DNA of 64,000 nt from Phytoactinopolyspora mesophila (GCF_010122465.1 NZ_WLZY01000013.1:87902-151901); one strand, 5' to 3'. Numbered from the stretch's first letter, positions 27,241 to 36,068 are shown. Notes: generated by a model from the letters alone, not told the origin. Translations and numbers: made by a program.

Positions 27241-30200
27241 TCAGGTGACCAAACGTGGGGCGACGGCAGCCGCGGCGGTACCGGCGCCCGCCGCGGCGAA
27301 CACGGAGCCCCACGCGACTGGCCCAAGCGGCGTGCAACCGAGGAACTGGCTCAGCCCAGGCGTTTGCACAGCGACGACGAGCGCAACGGCGGAGCCGGCA
27401 CACGTGCCGATCACCAGCCGGCTGTGCCGACCGGCCAGCATCGTCTGCCCCAACTGGGTCATGATCAGCGCGGCCAGGCCCATGGTGCCCGCACGTTGCC
27501 GGCGGCCGGTGAATCGCCCGGCGGTCCAGGCCAGCGTCGCGCCGAGCGCAGTCGCCCCGCCACGCACCGCAACCGCCTTCGCCAACGGCGCCCCCAGCAT
27601 CGGGCCGACCGGGCCGTTGTGGTCCTCGTCATCATGGTTGCCGGCCAGCGCGACAGCCAACGCGGGGAACATGTCCGTGAGCATGTTGACCAGCAGCATC
27701 TGACGAGTGTTGATCGGCGCCCGACCCGCCAACGCCGTTCCCAGCAGCATGAAGGTGACCTCCCCGGCGTTTCCGCCCACGAGGATCGACACCGCGTCAC
27801 GCGCCCGGCGCCACAGCGCCCGCCCTTCGAGCACCGCACGATGTACCTGCCGGATATCGGCGTTCGTGAGCACCAGGTCAGCCGACGACTGAGCCGACGT
27901 CGACCGCTGCGCACGCACACCGATGCCGACGTCGGCGAGCCGGATCGCCGCCGCGTCGTTCACCCCGTCGCCGATCATGGCGACGACGCGGCGCTCACGC
28001 TGCAGCGCGTCGACGATCTGTACCTTGTGCTCCGGCGACACCCGCGCGAACACCGTGCACCGCGCCACTCGACGGGTCCGCTCCCGCTCGCTCATCCGAT
28101 CCATCTCGGCTCCGGTCAGAACCGCGCCGTTGGCGATGCCGGTAGCGGCTGCCACCGCCCGGGCAGTCTCCGGATGATCTCCGGTCACCATGACGACTCG
28201 TGTTCCGGCGCCGGTCAGTTCGTTGACCGCCTCCGCCGCCTCGGCGCGAGGAGCATCGGCGATGCCGACGAAGCCGAGAAGTTGCAGGCCGCTGACCAGG
28301 GACTCGAGTTCGTCGGTCTGCTCCGGCACATCATCGCGACGCTCAGCGACAGCCAGCACGCGCAGACCATCGGCCGCAAGCCGCTCCACCGTGTCCTTGG
28401 CCCCCTCCGCCGCGTCGCATAGGGGCAAAATCACCTCGGGGGCGCCCTTCACCACCAGTTGCGGCCCATCCTCGGTCCGCCCGAGCGCGGCGAAGTACCC
28501 ACGGCGAGTCTCGAACGGCAATTCCGTGATCAGTTCCCAGCCGGCTCGATGCACCTCGTCCGCGGCCACCGCCGCTTCCAGCACAGCACGGTCCGTGGCG
28601 TGCGGCAACCGGCTGACCTCGTCGGAACCCACCGCGGGGCAGGCCCGCCCCGCGGCCGCGAGCAGAACGTCGGACTCCGGTTCACCCGGCGTCAGGTCTT
28701 CAGCACCAGAAGCCAGCCGGGTGAGGCGGAGCCGCCCCTCCGTCAACGTCCCCGTCTTGTCGAAGCACACCACGTCAACCCGGCCGAGCGCCTCGAGCGC
28801 TCTCGACGTCCGGACCAGGGTGCCCTGTTGCGACAGCCTGCGCGCACCACCGGCTTGAGCCACCGTCGCGACCAGGGGTAACCCTTCCGGCACCGCCGCC
28901 ACAGCGAGCGAAACCCCCGCGGCAATCGCCTGCCGCAACGGCAGACCGCGAAGTAATCCAACACCGGTTACCGCGGCGCCGCCGATCGCGGTGACGGGCA
29001 AGGCGAGCCGCGTCACCTCCTGAAGCCGGGCCTGCAGACCGGCTGGGCGCGGAGCACGCCCGGCAACAGCAGTGGCGCGGCCGGCCTCGGTCGAGCGCCC
29101 GGTGGCGACGACGACGGCGTACCCGGAGCCCGCCAGCACGCTGGTTCCCTCGAACACCATGCCGCTGCGTTCGGCTACCGCAGCCCCCGGCGTGGCCAGG
29201 GTGTCCTTGGCCACCGGCAACGACTCACCGGTCAACGTCGATTCGTCGACTTCGAGGTCCTCGGCATCGAGCAGACGGGCGTCGGCCGGCACGACGTCAG
29301 AGGCCCGCAGTTCGATCACGTCGCCCGGCACCAGTGCGCCCGCCACCACGCTCTCGACCTGGGCCTCAGTGAGCCGCTCGAGGTCTTGCAAGCGCAGTCT
29401 CCGCGCGCTGATCTCCTGCTCGGCCAGCAAGTGCCGCAACGCACGCTCCACCCGGAGCCGCTGCCCACCACTGATCAACACGTTCCCAGTCAGCACCGCC
29501 CCGACGAGAACACCGTCCAACGCCGAGCCCACGATCACCGACGCGGCAGCGCCGACCGCAAGCACCGGGGTCAGCGGATCGCGCAGTTCCTCATACACCG
29601 CCTTGGCCAGCCCGGCAACCTCCTGTGCCTGCCTGCTCACGAAGGCGACGCCGGGCAGGCCAGTGCCCACCGGCGGCGGATGGGGCGGTTGTCCGGCACG
29701 GGTCCGCATCAGCCGGGCGTAGGCGTCGCGGGCATCCAGCTCATGCCAGGGCACCCTGGATATCGGCGGCGGCGGGCTGCCACGCGTCGCCCGAACCCCC
29801 GCGACCGTGCCATGTAGCAGCGCGAGCAGCGCGGCCACCTGGACCGGAGGCAGTTCACTCACGATCCGGCTTCGGCGATCCGCGGTGAGCACACTCAGGA
29901 CACCCAGCGCGGAACCGGCCTGGGCCAGGCGCACCGCGCTGCGGCTGACGGGGCGCGCGCGTTTCAAGGCGCACAGGATCCGCCACACGTCTTCCAGACC
30001 GTTGGCGCACACGAGGTCGGCGGACCAGTAGGACGTGGTGTCCACGTCGAGGACGGCGACGGCGACATCCGCGGCAGACATCGCGTCCTCGTCAGAGGCG
30101 GACACAACCAGAACACCCTGGCCCTCGGCCTGCAGCCGGCGCACGTGGTCAGACAACGTGAGAGCCTGGTCAACCGTCTCGTCCGCCCAGGGCACGAGTT

Positions 30201-31581
30201 CGTCCGCCTCGGGCTGGGCGGTCAGGTGGATCGTCGCGCCGGATTCACGGGCTGCCTCGAGCACCGCGTCGGTCTTCGGGTCGAGTTCTCCATCGGACGT
30301 GACCAAGACCCGCGCATCGAGCACGATCACGGAGACCCGGTCCAGCCGCCGGAATGCCGCCGCGTTCAGTGGCACCACGCCGCGTCTGGCCAGGTCGCGG
30401 CCGACGGCCGCCGCGAACCCCTCGCGACCGTAGCGGGCTGCCCTGGGCACCGCCGCCTGAAACGCATCTGATGCTCGGCCGGGATTCCGGGTCAGGGCCA
30501 GAACCGCTGCCACGGCCCCCGAGGTCAGTGGTCCGAGCCGCCGGCTCCACTCCTCGATCGGCCCGTCCGGCCGGGGCTCCGGCCGCGGCTGCGGTCGTGG
30601 ACCGCTGTCCGGCACGGTAGATGCTCGTCCAGACAGCTCCGGTTCCATCCGGTTCCACGCCTGACGCCGTTCCCACACCTCAGCCAGCAGAGTTGTGCGA
30701 TACAACGCGTCGACCGCCGGCGATGCGATCCCCCGGGAAAGTCCGTGCACCGCGGCATTGGCCAGCGTCAGTACGAGATCGGTTTCGACCGGCCCGATGC
30801 GCCGTTTCAACCCGCTGCGCAGCCCTCGTTCGATGTCCAGCATCGCTGTGACCGTCCGGAGGCTACGAGGCATCGGCGAGAACCGGAACACCGTTTGGAC
30901 CGTCGCCATCGACGTCGCCACGCAATCAGCCGCCAGTTCGGCTGCCACGGCCGCGATCGAAGCGGAGTCGCCCGGATGGGTCGGACGCTGCCAGGAGAAG
31001 TCGTCCTCGCGGGAGCCGTGGTCTTTCTCGACGGCGCGTACTGTGTCGAGCAACGTGTCCACGCTCAGCCGGCGCTCGTCGAAAGCGACCAGTACCTGCC
31101 CGGTCACCGCGTTGACCCGCGCCCAGCGCACCCCATGGAGTCTGCGTAGCGCCGAAGGTACCTGCTTGGTCAGCTTGCGCTGACCGTTGCCGTCGAGTCC
31201 GCGGACCTCGATGTGGGCGCGGCCGTGCCCGGTCCAGACCCGCCGCCGCTGCCGCCGGGGGTGCGCGTCAAGCAACGCGCGGGCCGCGCCCACCGACTCT
31301 CGCGCGGCATCGGTGGGCAGCACTCCAACGGCCGCTTGCGGCAGCTGGCTGACCGTCCCCTTCACCAGGCCCGCGGTGAACGCCGCCGCAGATACGCCGG
31401 CCATCGCAGCGCCGGCGCCGAGCTTGGCGACGCCGGCCGCGGCTCGCCCCACGCCAGCAGGCTCGCCGCGTGGCTCGGCTGTGTCTCGCTCACCCGGCGA
31501 GACGATGTGCGCACCGGTCCGCACGACACTGGCTGCGCCCCGTACCGGAGCGCTGAGCATTGAGCAAGCAGCACCAAGCAT
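27241..31581 (-). CDS. ctpI: Large cation-translocating P-type ATPase (CtpI-like)
   Basis: A 1446-residue protein. All P-type ATPase motifs are present: TGES (about residue 784), DKTGTLT with phosphorylated Asp (about 940), KGAPE in the nucleotide-binding domain, and GDGVNDAAAI (about 1204), followed by C-terminal helices. The N-terminal 600 residues hold an HMA-like fold (about 113-190) without the CxxC pair and a duplicated, degenerate ATPase-like region. This architecture matches the CtpI group of actinobacteria; M. tuberculosis CtpI is also exceptionally long. The transported ion is not established. Confidence 0.92.
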   Translation of the reverse strand: MLGAACSMLSAPVRGAASVVRTGAHIVSPGERDTAEPRGEPAGVGRAAAGVAKLGAGAAMAGVSAAAFTAGLVKGTVSQLPQAAVGVLPTDAARESVGAARALLDAHPRRQRRRVWTGHGRAHIEVRGLDGNGQRKLTKQVPSALRRLHGVRWARVNAVTGQVLVAFDERRLSVDTLLDTVRAVEKDHGSREDDFSWQRPTHPGDSASIAAVAAELAADCVATSMATVQTVFRFSPMPRSLRTVTAMLDIERGLRSGLKRRIGPVETDLVLTLANAAVHGLSRGIASPAVDALYRTTLLAEVWERRQAWNRMEPELSGRASTVPDSGPRPQPRPEPRPDGPIEEWSRRLGPLTSGAVAAVLALTRNPGRASDAFQAAVPRAARYGREGFAAAVGRDLARRGVVPLNAAAFRRLDRVSVIVLDARVLVTSDGELDPKTDAVLEAARESGATIHLTAQPEADELVPWADETVDQALTLSDHVRRLQAEGQGVLVVSASDEDAMSAADVAVAVLDVDTTSYWSADLVCANGLEDVWRILCALKRARPVSRSAVRLAQAGSALGVLSVLTADRRSRIVSELPPVQVAALLALLHGTVAGVRATRGSPPPPISRVPWHELDARDAYARLMRTRAGQPPHPPPVGTGLPGVAFVSRQAQEVAGLAKAVYEELRDPLTPVLAVGAAASVIVGSALDGVLVGAVLTGNVLISGGQRLRVERALRHLLAEQEISARRLRLQDLERLTEAQVESVVAGALVPGDVIELRASDVVPADARLLDAEDLEVDESTLTGESLPVAKDTLATPGAAVAERSGMVFEGTSVLAGSGYAVVVATGRSTEAGRATAVAGRAPRPAGLQARLQEVTRLALPVTAIGGAAVTGVGLLRGLPLRQAIAAGVSLAVAAVPEGLPLVATVAQAGGARRLSQQGTLVRTSRALEALGRVDVVCFDKTGTLTEGRLRLTRLASGAEDLTPGEPESDVLLAAAGRACPAVGSDEVSRLPHATDRAVLEAAVAADEVHRAGWELITELPFETRRGYFAALGRTEDGPQLVVKGAPEVILPLCDAAEGAKDTVERLAADGLRVLAVAERRDDVPEQTDELESLVSGLQLLGFVGIADAPRAEAAEAVNELTGAGTRVVMVTGDHPETARAVAAATGIANGAVLTGAEMDRMSERERTRRVARCTVFARVSPEHKVQIVDALQRERRVVAMIGDGVNDAAAIRLADVGIGVRAQRSTSAQSSADLVLTNADIRQVHRAVLEGRALWRRARDAVSILVGGNAGEVTFMLLGTALAGRAPINTRQMLLVNMLTDMFPALAVALAGNHDDEDHNGPVGPMLGAPLAKAVAVRGGATALGATLAWTAGRFTGRRQRAGTMGLAALIMTQLGQTMLAGRHSRLVIGTCAGSAVALVVAVQTPGLSQFLGCTPLGPVAWGSVFAAAGAGTAAAAVAPRLVT

Positions 31582-31784
31582 GCCGGTTCCGGTACCCCGT
31601 GCGCTCGTCCTTACGCCTCTTCAGGTTCGCGACCAGCAGAGGTATCCGCGCACAGGGAGCACCTCGCCACCGCTTCGACGTCCTCGGCCAGCTGATCCGG
31701 CAGCGCAGAGACCTCGTTTCGATTGGCGACCAGGCGTCCTCCGACCCGCTGGTTCTCGCCACGATCCCGGTATTCTCGCCACTC

Positions 31785-32324
31785 GTGACTCACGTAGACG
31801 AACAGGGCCGGACCGAGCCTCCTATCGCAGCTGACGAAACCACCACGCTCCTCGGTTTCCTCGACTATCAACGCGAGACTTTGGCGTGGAAGTGCTCCGG
31901 GCTCGATGCGGCCGGACTGCAAGCCCGCGTCGCAGTGTCGTCGATGACCCTCGGCGGGATGCTCAAACACATGGCCTTCGTCGAGGACCATTGGTTCGCC
32001 CGGTTCCTTCATGGTCACGAGGGCCACCCGCCATGGGACACCGTCGATTGGAAAGCCGACCCGGACTGGGATTGGAACTCCGCGGTTGCCGACACTCCTG
32101 AGCAGCTACATGAGCTCTGGCACAACGCGGTGGATCGTTCCCGCTCCTTCGTCACCGAAGCGCTGGCCAACGGTGGCCTTGATCAGCTGGCCAAGCGCTC
32201 CTGGTCCAACGGTGAGACACCGAGCCTGCGCTGGATCATCTGCCACATGATCGAGGAGTACGCCAGGCACAACGGTCACGCCGATCTCATCCGCGAGTCG
32301 GTTGACGGCCTTACGGGCGAGTAG
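31785..32324 (+). CDS. DinB-like (DUF664) protein
   Basis: A 179-residue four-helix-bundle protein. The three metal-binding His expected in the family are found in MLKHMAFVEDHWF and ICHMIEEYARHNGHADLIRE; the latter is the diagnostic end of DUF664. Family members include mycothiol-dependent enzymes. The GTG at 31785 is the probable start: the longer open frame to 31560 overlaps the CtpI start and is Arg-rich. Divergent from ctpI, with a 203-base gap. Confidence 0.85.
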   Translation: MTHVDEQGRTEPPIAADETTTLLGFLDYQRETLAWKCSGLDAAGLQARVAVSSMTLGGMLKHMAFVEDHWFARFLHGHEGHPPWDTVDWKADPDWDWNSAVADTPEQLHELWHNAVDRSRSFVTEALANGGLDQLAKRSWSNGETPSLRWIICHMIEEYARHNGHADLIRESVDGLTGE

Positions 32325-32431
32325 CGGATACGTCGATGCTCGGGCACCCGTGCCGCGTGCAGAATTCGTGAGCTACTACCCGGCTGGTCGACGCCGAACC
32401 GGAACCGGTTATCCGGAAGCCGGCACGCCGC

Positions 32432-32971
32432 TCACCAGACGTCGCCCGTCCGCCAGTCACACGTGATCGCATCATCGAGGTCGAGTTCTGGACTTGTAGG
32501 GGTCGGCAGGACCAGGACGCCGCCGTCGTCGTCGGCCGTCCGCTCCATGCCGGTCGGCGCGAGGACCCAGGTCGGCCCGCTCCAGGTGAGCCAGCCTCGT
32601 CGCTGGTAGAAGTCCTGGATTCCGGTGCCGTCGGACAACGCGCCGAGGTCATATGCAGCTCGGATGACGCGCTCGGAAGCGGTCATGGCGGCCTCGGCAT
32701 GACCACGTCGCCGGTGGGCCTTATTGACGGCCAGGGCTTCCACGTACCCGGTGCGGATGGCCAGTCCCCGGTGGATCAGGCGCCGTTGAACGACGCAGGC
32801 ATGTGCGACGATCACGCCGTCCTCCCGGACCACCACGTGGACGCCGCCGAGTGCGTGGTCCCAGTCTTCGTCGGCGAACTCGCCGTCGAAGGCGTCGTCG
32901 AGCAACCGGCGGATCGTCGTCAGGTCAGCCGGCGCCAGGTCAGCCGTGTGCGCAAGGGTGAGGTCGGACAC
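32432..32971 (-). CDS. aac(2')-I: Aminoglycoside 2'-N-acetyltransferase, AAC(2')-I family
   Basis: A 179-residue GNAT protein matching the chromosomal AAC(2')-I enzymes of mycobacteria and other actinobacteria in length and blocks: DWDHALGGVHVVV, VVQRRLIHRG, YVEALAV, AAYDLGALSDG, RRGWLTWSGPTWVLAPTG and the terminal DWRTGDVW. Such enzymes acetylate the 2' amino group of gentamicin, tobramycin and related drugs. The GTG at 32971 is preceded by GGGAGG at a suitable distance, which favours it over the in-frame GTG at 32989. No mobile element is visible, so it is probably intrinsic. Confidence 0.9.
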   Translation of the reverse strand: MSDLTLAHTADLAPADLTTIRRLLDDAFDGEFADEDWDHALGGVHVVVREDGVIVAHACVVQRRLIHRGLAIRTGYVEALAVNKAHRRRGHAEAAMTASERVIRAAYDLGALSDGTGIQDFYQRRGWLTWSGPTWVLAPTGMERTADDDGGVLVLPTPTSPELDLDDAITCDWRTGDVW

Positions 32972-33047
32972 TGGTTGAGCCTCCCACACATGCGCACAAG
33001 GCGCACGAGTTGCGTCCCCGAGCCATCCTTATGGCTCGCGCCCTGCC

Positions 33048-33119
33048 AGGACTTCTCGTGCGTCACCATGCCTGCAGTCATGGTGACGGACGAGAAAACC
33101 CACCAAACATGATCATTTG
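33048..33119 (-). repeat. 72-bp dispersed palindromic repeat, copy B
   Basis: The reverse complement of this copy matches 2260-2331 at 64 of 72 positions without gaps. Its inner hairpin is almost perfect: 18-base arms (33053-33070 and 33079-33096) with one mismatch and an 8-base loop. The CAAATGATC end faces the paaE stop codon, 28 bases away, the same orientation as copy A. Confidence 0.85.
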
Positions 33120-33147
33120 GTTGAGGGGCTTGGTGACCGGGGCGGGT

Positions 33148-34230
33148 CTACGCGTCGTAGTCGACGACGACCTTCTCCGAGCGCACCAACGACTGGCAAG
33201 TGAGCACGAATCCGTCCTCGACCTCGGCATCCTCCAGTGCGAAGTTGCGCCGCATCACCACCTCGCCCTCGGTCACCTTGGCGCGACACGTGCCGCAGAC
33301 TCCGCCCTTGCAAGCGAAGGGCAGATCTGGACGGACCCGTTGGGCACCGTCCAGGACGGCGGTGTCGCGGTCCAGCGTCGTTGTGGTGGTACGGCCGTCG
33401 AGGATGATGGACACCTCGCTCGTCTCACCCTCCAAGGGGGCTTCTTCGTGCCGCAGCGCAGGCGGCGGCACGTCGTCCACGTAGAACAGCTCGTGGTGGA
33501 TGCGTGCCTTCTCCACCCCCACCTGCGCGAGTAGTTCCTCGGTGGCGGTGACCATCTCGTACGGCCCGCACAGCCACCAGTGATCCACCCGCGGAACGTC
33601 GACGAGCAGGTCCAGCAGGGTTTGAACCTTCTCCGGCGCTAGCCGCCCGGTGAACAGGTCCGCCTCGCGAGGTTCACGCGACAGCACGTGAATCAGCTCC
33701 AGGCGGTCCGGGTAGCGGTCCTTCAGATCGGCGAGCTCGTCGGCGAACATGACGGTGTTGGTGCGCCGGTTGCCATAGATGAGGGTAACGGTGGCGTCCG
33801 GGTGCCGAAGCACGCTGCCGACGATCGACAGCACCGGGGTGATGCCGGAGCCCGCCGCGAGAAGCACGTGGTGACCTGGCGTATCGACGTCGGGGGTGAA
33901 CCCGCCTGTGGGTGTGCCCACCTCGATCTCGTCACCAGGACGGAGATCGCGCACCAGCCAGCTGGAGAACAACCCGTCCGGGATTTCCCGCACACCGATC
34001 CGCGGCCGGTCCCCCTCCGCCGCGCAGATGGAGTACGAACGCCGCTCGTCCCGGCCGTCGATCCGGCGCCGCAGCGTCAACGACTGACCGGCCCGGAACG
34101 CATACAACTCCGCCAACTCCGGTGGAACGTCGAAGGTCACCGCGACGGCGTCGTCGCACAGCCGGTCCACCGAGGCCACCCGGAGCGGGTGGAACTCACC
34201 ACGCAGTCGAGCCTTGATCGCGGTGGCCAT
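33148..34230 (-). CDS. paaE: Phenylacetyl-CoA epoxidase reductase subunit PaaE
   Basis: A 360-residue flavoprotein. The FAD-binding domain (about residues 10-110) contains RSYSICAAEGD; the NAD(P)H domain (about 115-235) contains LLAAGSGITPVLSI. A plant-type 2Fe-2S ferredoxin domain (about 275-360) has the ligand set CKGGVCGTCRAK and LTCQS. It passes electrons from NADPH to the diiron oxygenase PaaA of the phenylacetyl-CoA epoxidase. Last gene of the minus-strand paa operon; it begins directly after the paaD stop. Confidence 0.95.
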   Translation of the reverse strand: MATAIKARLRGEFHPLRVASVDRLCDDAVAVTFDVPPELAELYAFRAGQSLTLRRRIDGRDERRSYSICAAEGDRPRIGVREIPDGLFSSWLVRDLRPGDEIEVGTPTGGFTPDVDTPGHHVLLAAGSGITPVLSIVGSVLRHPDATVTLIYGNRRTNTVMFADELADLKDRYPDRLELIHVLSREPREADLFTGRLAPEKVQTLLDLLVDVPRVDHWWLCGPYEMVTATEELLAQVGVEKARIHHELFYVDDVPPPALRHEEAPLEGETSEVSIILDGRTTTTTLDRDTAVLDGAQRVRPDLPFACKGGVCGTCRAKVTEGEVVMRRNFALEDAEVEDGFVLTCQSLVRSEKVVVDYDA

Positions 34231-34749
34231 TCAGATCTCCTTGACATGTTCGAACGGCTCCTGGCACGCGCGGCAGCGGCGCAGCGCCTTGCACGCCGTG
34301 GCGCTGAACCGGGAGAGCTCCTCCGTGTCGGCGGAGTCGCAGCGCGGGCAGCGGACTCGCCGCACGGTCGGACCCAGCGTCAACGGCACCGGCCCGGCGA
34401 GCTCTCGAGGAGCTGCGCCCGGAGGCGCGATCCCGTGCTCGGCCAGTTTTCGTTTTCCCTCGTCGCTGATCCAGTCGGTGCTCCACGGCGGATGCAGGAC
34501 GGTGCGCACCTCGACGTCGTGGTAACCGGCCTTGCGCAAGACGTAGACGAGGTCATCACGCATCGTGTCCATGGCCGGGCAGCCGGTGTAGGTGGGTGTG
34601 ATCGTCACGACGACGCGCTCGCCCTCGAGACACACATCACGCAGCACACCGAGATCGGCGAGCGTGAGCATGGGCAGCTCCGGATCGGTGACGACTTCGG
34701 CCACCCGCCGCGCAGCGGCGAGCCGGGTGCCGGTAGCGCTGCCTGCCAT
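34231..34749 (-). CDS. paaD: PaaD, 1,2-phenylacetyl-CoA epoxidase maturation protein
   Basis: A 172-residue protein: an N-terminal MIP18/DUF59 domain (VVTDPELPMLTLADLGVLRD; GCPAMDTMRDDL) and a C-terminal zinc-finger-like region (VRCPRCDSADTEELSRFSAT, ACKALRRCRACQEPF). PaaD is needed for an active epoxidase, probably for iron-sulfur assembly. The ATG at 34749 lies 6 bases after the paaC stop; a GTG at 34758 is in frame upstream. Confidence 0.94.
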   Translation of the reverse strand: MAGSATGTRLAAARRVAEVVTDPELPMLTLADLGVLRDVCLEGERVVVTITPTYTGCPAMDTMRDDLVYVLRKAGYHDVEVRTVLHPPWSTDWISDEGKRKLAEHGIAPPGAAPRELAGPVPLTLGPTVRRVRCPRCDSADTEELSRFSATACKALRRCRACQEPFEHVKEI

Positions 34750-34754
34750 GGTGA

Positions 34755-35684
34755 TCACCAGGTTCCGTCCGGGTGGGCTCGGGCGACGCTTTGCATCTCG
34801 GCGAGCAGGTATCCCATGGCCTCGGTGTGGACGCCGTCGCGTCCCGCCCGGCCGCCGACGCCCGGCAACGGCGACACGTCGGGAATCTGAAGCGTCGCAG
34901 CCCGGAACACCTGCGCCAGCACCTCGTCGAACTCCTCACGCACCGACGCCAGATCAATCCCAACCCCGACACCCCCGCCGTGTTGATCATGGGCGATAAC
35001 TTCTCCAGCCGGTTCCGAAGGGTGTTTTTGCCCATGATCAACAGGGTGGGTGAAGAGCTCGTCGACGTACGGCCAGACCGTCTCCAGCCCGGCAGCTATC
35101 CGCTGCCGCGAGTACGGCGTGCCGTCGCCCAGTCGGACGGCCCACTGAGCGACGTAGTCGCGGTGATACCTCAGCTCCTTGACACCTTTCGCGGCGATCG
35201 CCGACAGCACCGGATCAGGTGAGCCGGTGAGCCGGCTGAACACGGCCAGCCGCCAGGTGGCGAACACCAGCAACCGGGCGATCAGCTCGCCGAAATCGCC
35301 GTTCTCCAGCTCCGCCAGGCGGACGTTGCGGAACTCGTGCTCGTCGCGGAAGAACGCGAGGTGGTCCTCGCCGGCAGCACCGGACGCCGCGGCCGAGCGG
35401 GCCAGCAGCAGCCTGGCCTGGCCGAGCAGGTCGAGGGCGATGTTGGCGATCGCGACCTCCTCTTCCAGCTCGGGCAGGCGGGTGCACCATTGCTGGAGCC
35501 GATGCGACATGATCAGCGCGTCGTCGCCCAGCATCAGGCAGTAGGTAGCGAGCTCATCCGCATCGACCCCGTCGGGCAGCGTCGTGTCGATACCGGACAG
35601 CGGGTCCTCGAACCCGGTGCCGAATGCCCACCTGGCGTCGTCGACACCTTCGGTGATCGACTCGTAGGCGTTGTCGAAACCCAT
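34755..35684 (-). CDS. paaC: Phenylacetyl-CoA epoxidase subunit PaaC, with an inserted palindrome
   Basis: A ferritin-like structural subunit of the epoxidase: LMLGDDALIMSHRLQQW, EEEVAIANIALDLLGQARLL and KGVKELRYHRDYVAQWA are characteristic. It stabilises PaaA and helps bind substrate. Between VDELFTHP and VGIDLASVREEFDEVL the sequence contains about 21 extra residues, encoded exactly by a 63-bp palindrome (34981-35043). The reading frame stays open. The insert lies in the C-terminal third, in a segment that is a short loop in the family, so the protein may still fold. I use the ATG at 35684, which has GAGG 6 bases upstream; a GTG at 35696 overlapping the paaB stop is the alternative. Confidence 0.93.
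   Translation of the reverse strand: MGFDNAYESITEGVDDARWAFGTGFEDPLSGIDTTLPDGVDADELATYCLMLGDDALIMSHRLQQWCTRLPELEEEVAIANIALDLLGQARLLLARSAAASGAAGEDHLAFFRDEHEFRNVRLAELENGDFGELIARLLVFATWRLAVFSRLTGSPDPVLSAIAAKGVKELRYHRDYVAQWAVRLGDGTPYSRQRIAAGLETVWPYVDELFTHPVDHGQKHPSEPAGEVIAHDQHGGGVGVGIDLASVREEFDEVLAQVFRAATLQIPDVSPLPGVGGRAGRDGVHTEAMGYLLAEMQSVARAHPDGTW
34981..35043. repeat. 63-bp palindromic element inside paaC
   Basis: Perfect 14-base inverted arms TGTTGATCATGGGC (34981-34994) and its complement (35030-35043) around a 35-base middle. Total length is 63 bases, exactly 21 codons, so paaC stays in frame. The arms share the core TGATCAT with the elements at 2260, 33048 and 36015. Confidence 0.85.
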
Positions 35685-35692
35685 CTCCGGCC

Positions 35693-35995
35693 TCACATGT
35701 GCGGGACGTGCTCGGGAATGTCGTAGAACGTCGGATGCCGGTAGACCTTGTCCGCCGACGGCGCGAAGAACGGATCCTTCTCGTCCGGGCTCGACGCGGC
35801 GATATCGGACGACTTCACCACCCAGATGCTCACACCCTCGTTGCGGCGGGTGTACAGATCGCGGGCATGATGCAGAGCCATCTCGGCGTCGGCCGACCGC
35901 AGCGAGCCGACGTGCACGTGGTTCAGCCCGCGCTTGCTGCGCACGAACACCTCGTACAGCGGCCAGCCGGCGCGTGTACCTCCGGTCTCCGACAT
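35693..35995 (-). CDS. paaB: Phenylacetyl-CoA epoxidase subunit PaaB
   Basis: A 100-residue small subunit. WPLYEVFVRSKRGLNHVHVG at the N-terminus, the central LHHARDLYTRRNEGVSIWVV and the closing YRHPTFYDIPEHVPHM are typical of PaaB. It bridges PaaAC heterodimers in the epoxidase. The ATG at 35995 follows GGGAGAGGTGAG. Its stop overlaps a possible GTG start of paaC (ATGTGA). A 54-bp palindrome separates it from paaA. Confidence 0.95.
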   Translation of the reverse strand: MSETGGTRAGWPLYEVFVRSKRGLNHVHVGSLRSADAEMALHHARDLYTRRNEGVSIWVVKSSDIAASSPDEKDPFFAPSADKVYRHPTFYDIPEHVPHM

Positions 35996-36014
35996 CTCAC
36001 CTCTCCCTTCATCG

Positions 36015-36068
36015 GTGATCATGAGCGGTTTCGTGTCGCTATAGCGACGTGAATCCGCTCATGATCAC
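36015..36068. repeat. 54-bp near-perfect palindrome between paaA and paaB
   Basis: Outer arms GTGATCATGAGCGG (36015-36028) and complement (36055-36068) and the central palindrome GTCGCTATAGCGAC (36035-36048) share one centre. Only three base pairs of 27 mismatch. It includes the paaA stop codon and ends 20 bases before paaB, so it would form a strong hairpin in the operon mRNA. Confidence 0.85.

Noticed and set aside
33688..34890. 400-codon plus-strand open frame across paaE and paaD
   Set aside because: The minus strand carries ferredoxin, FAD and MIP18 motifs in the correct operon order, so the plus frame is a shadow.
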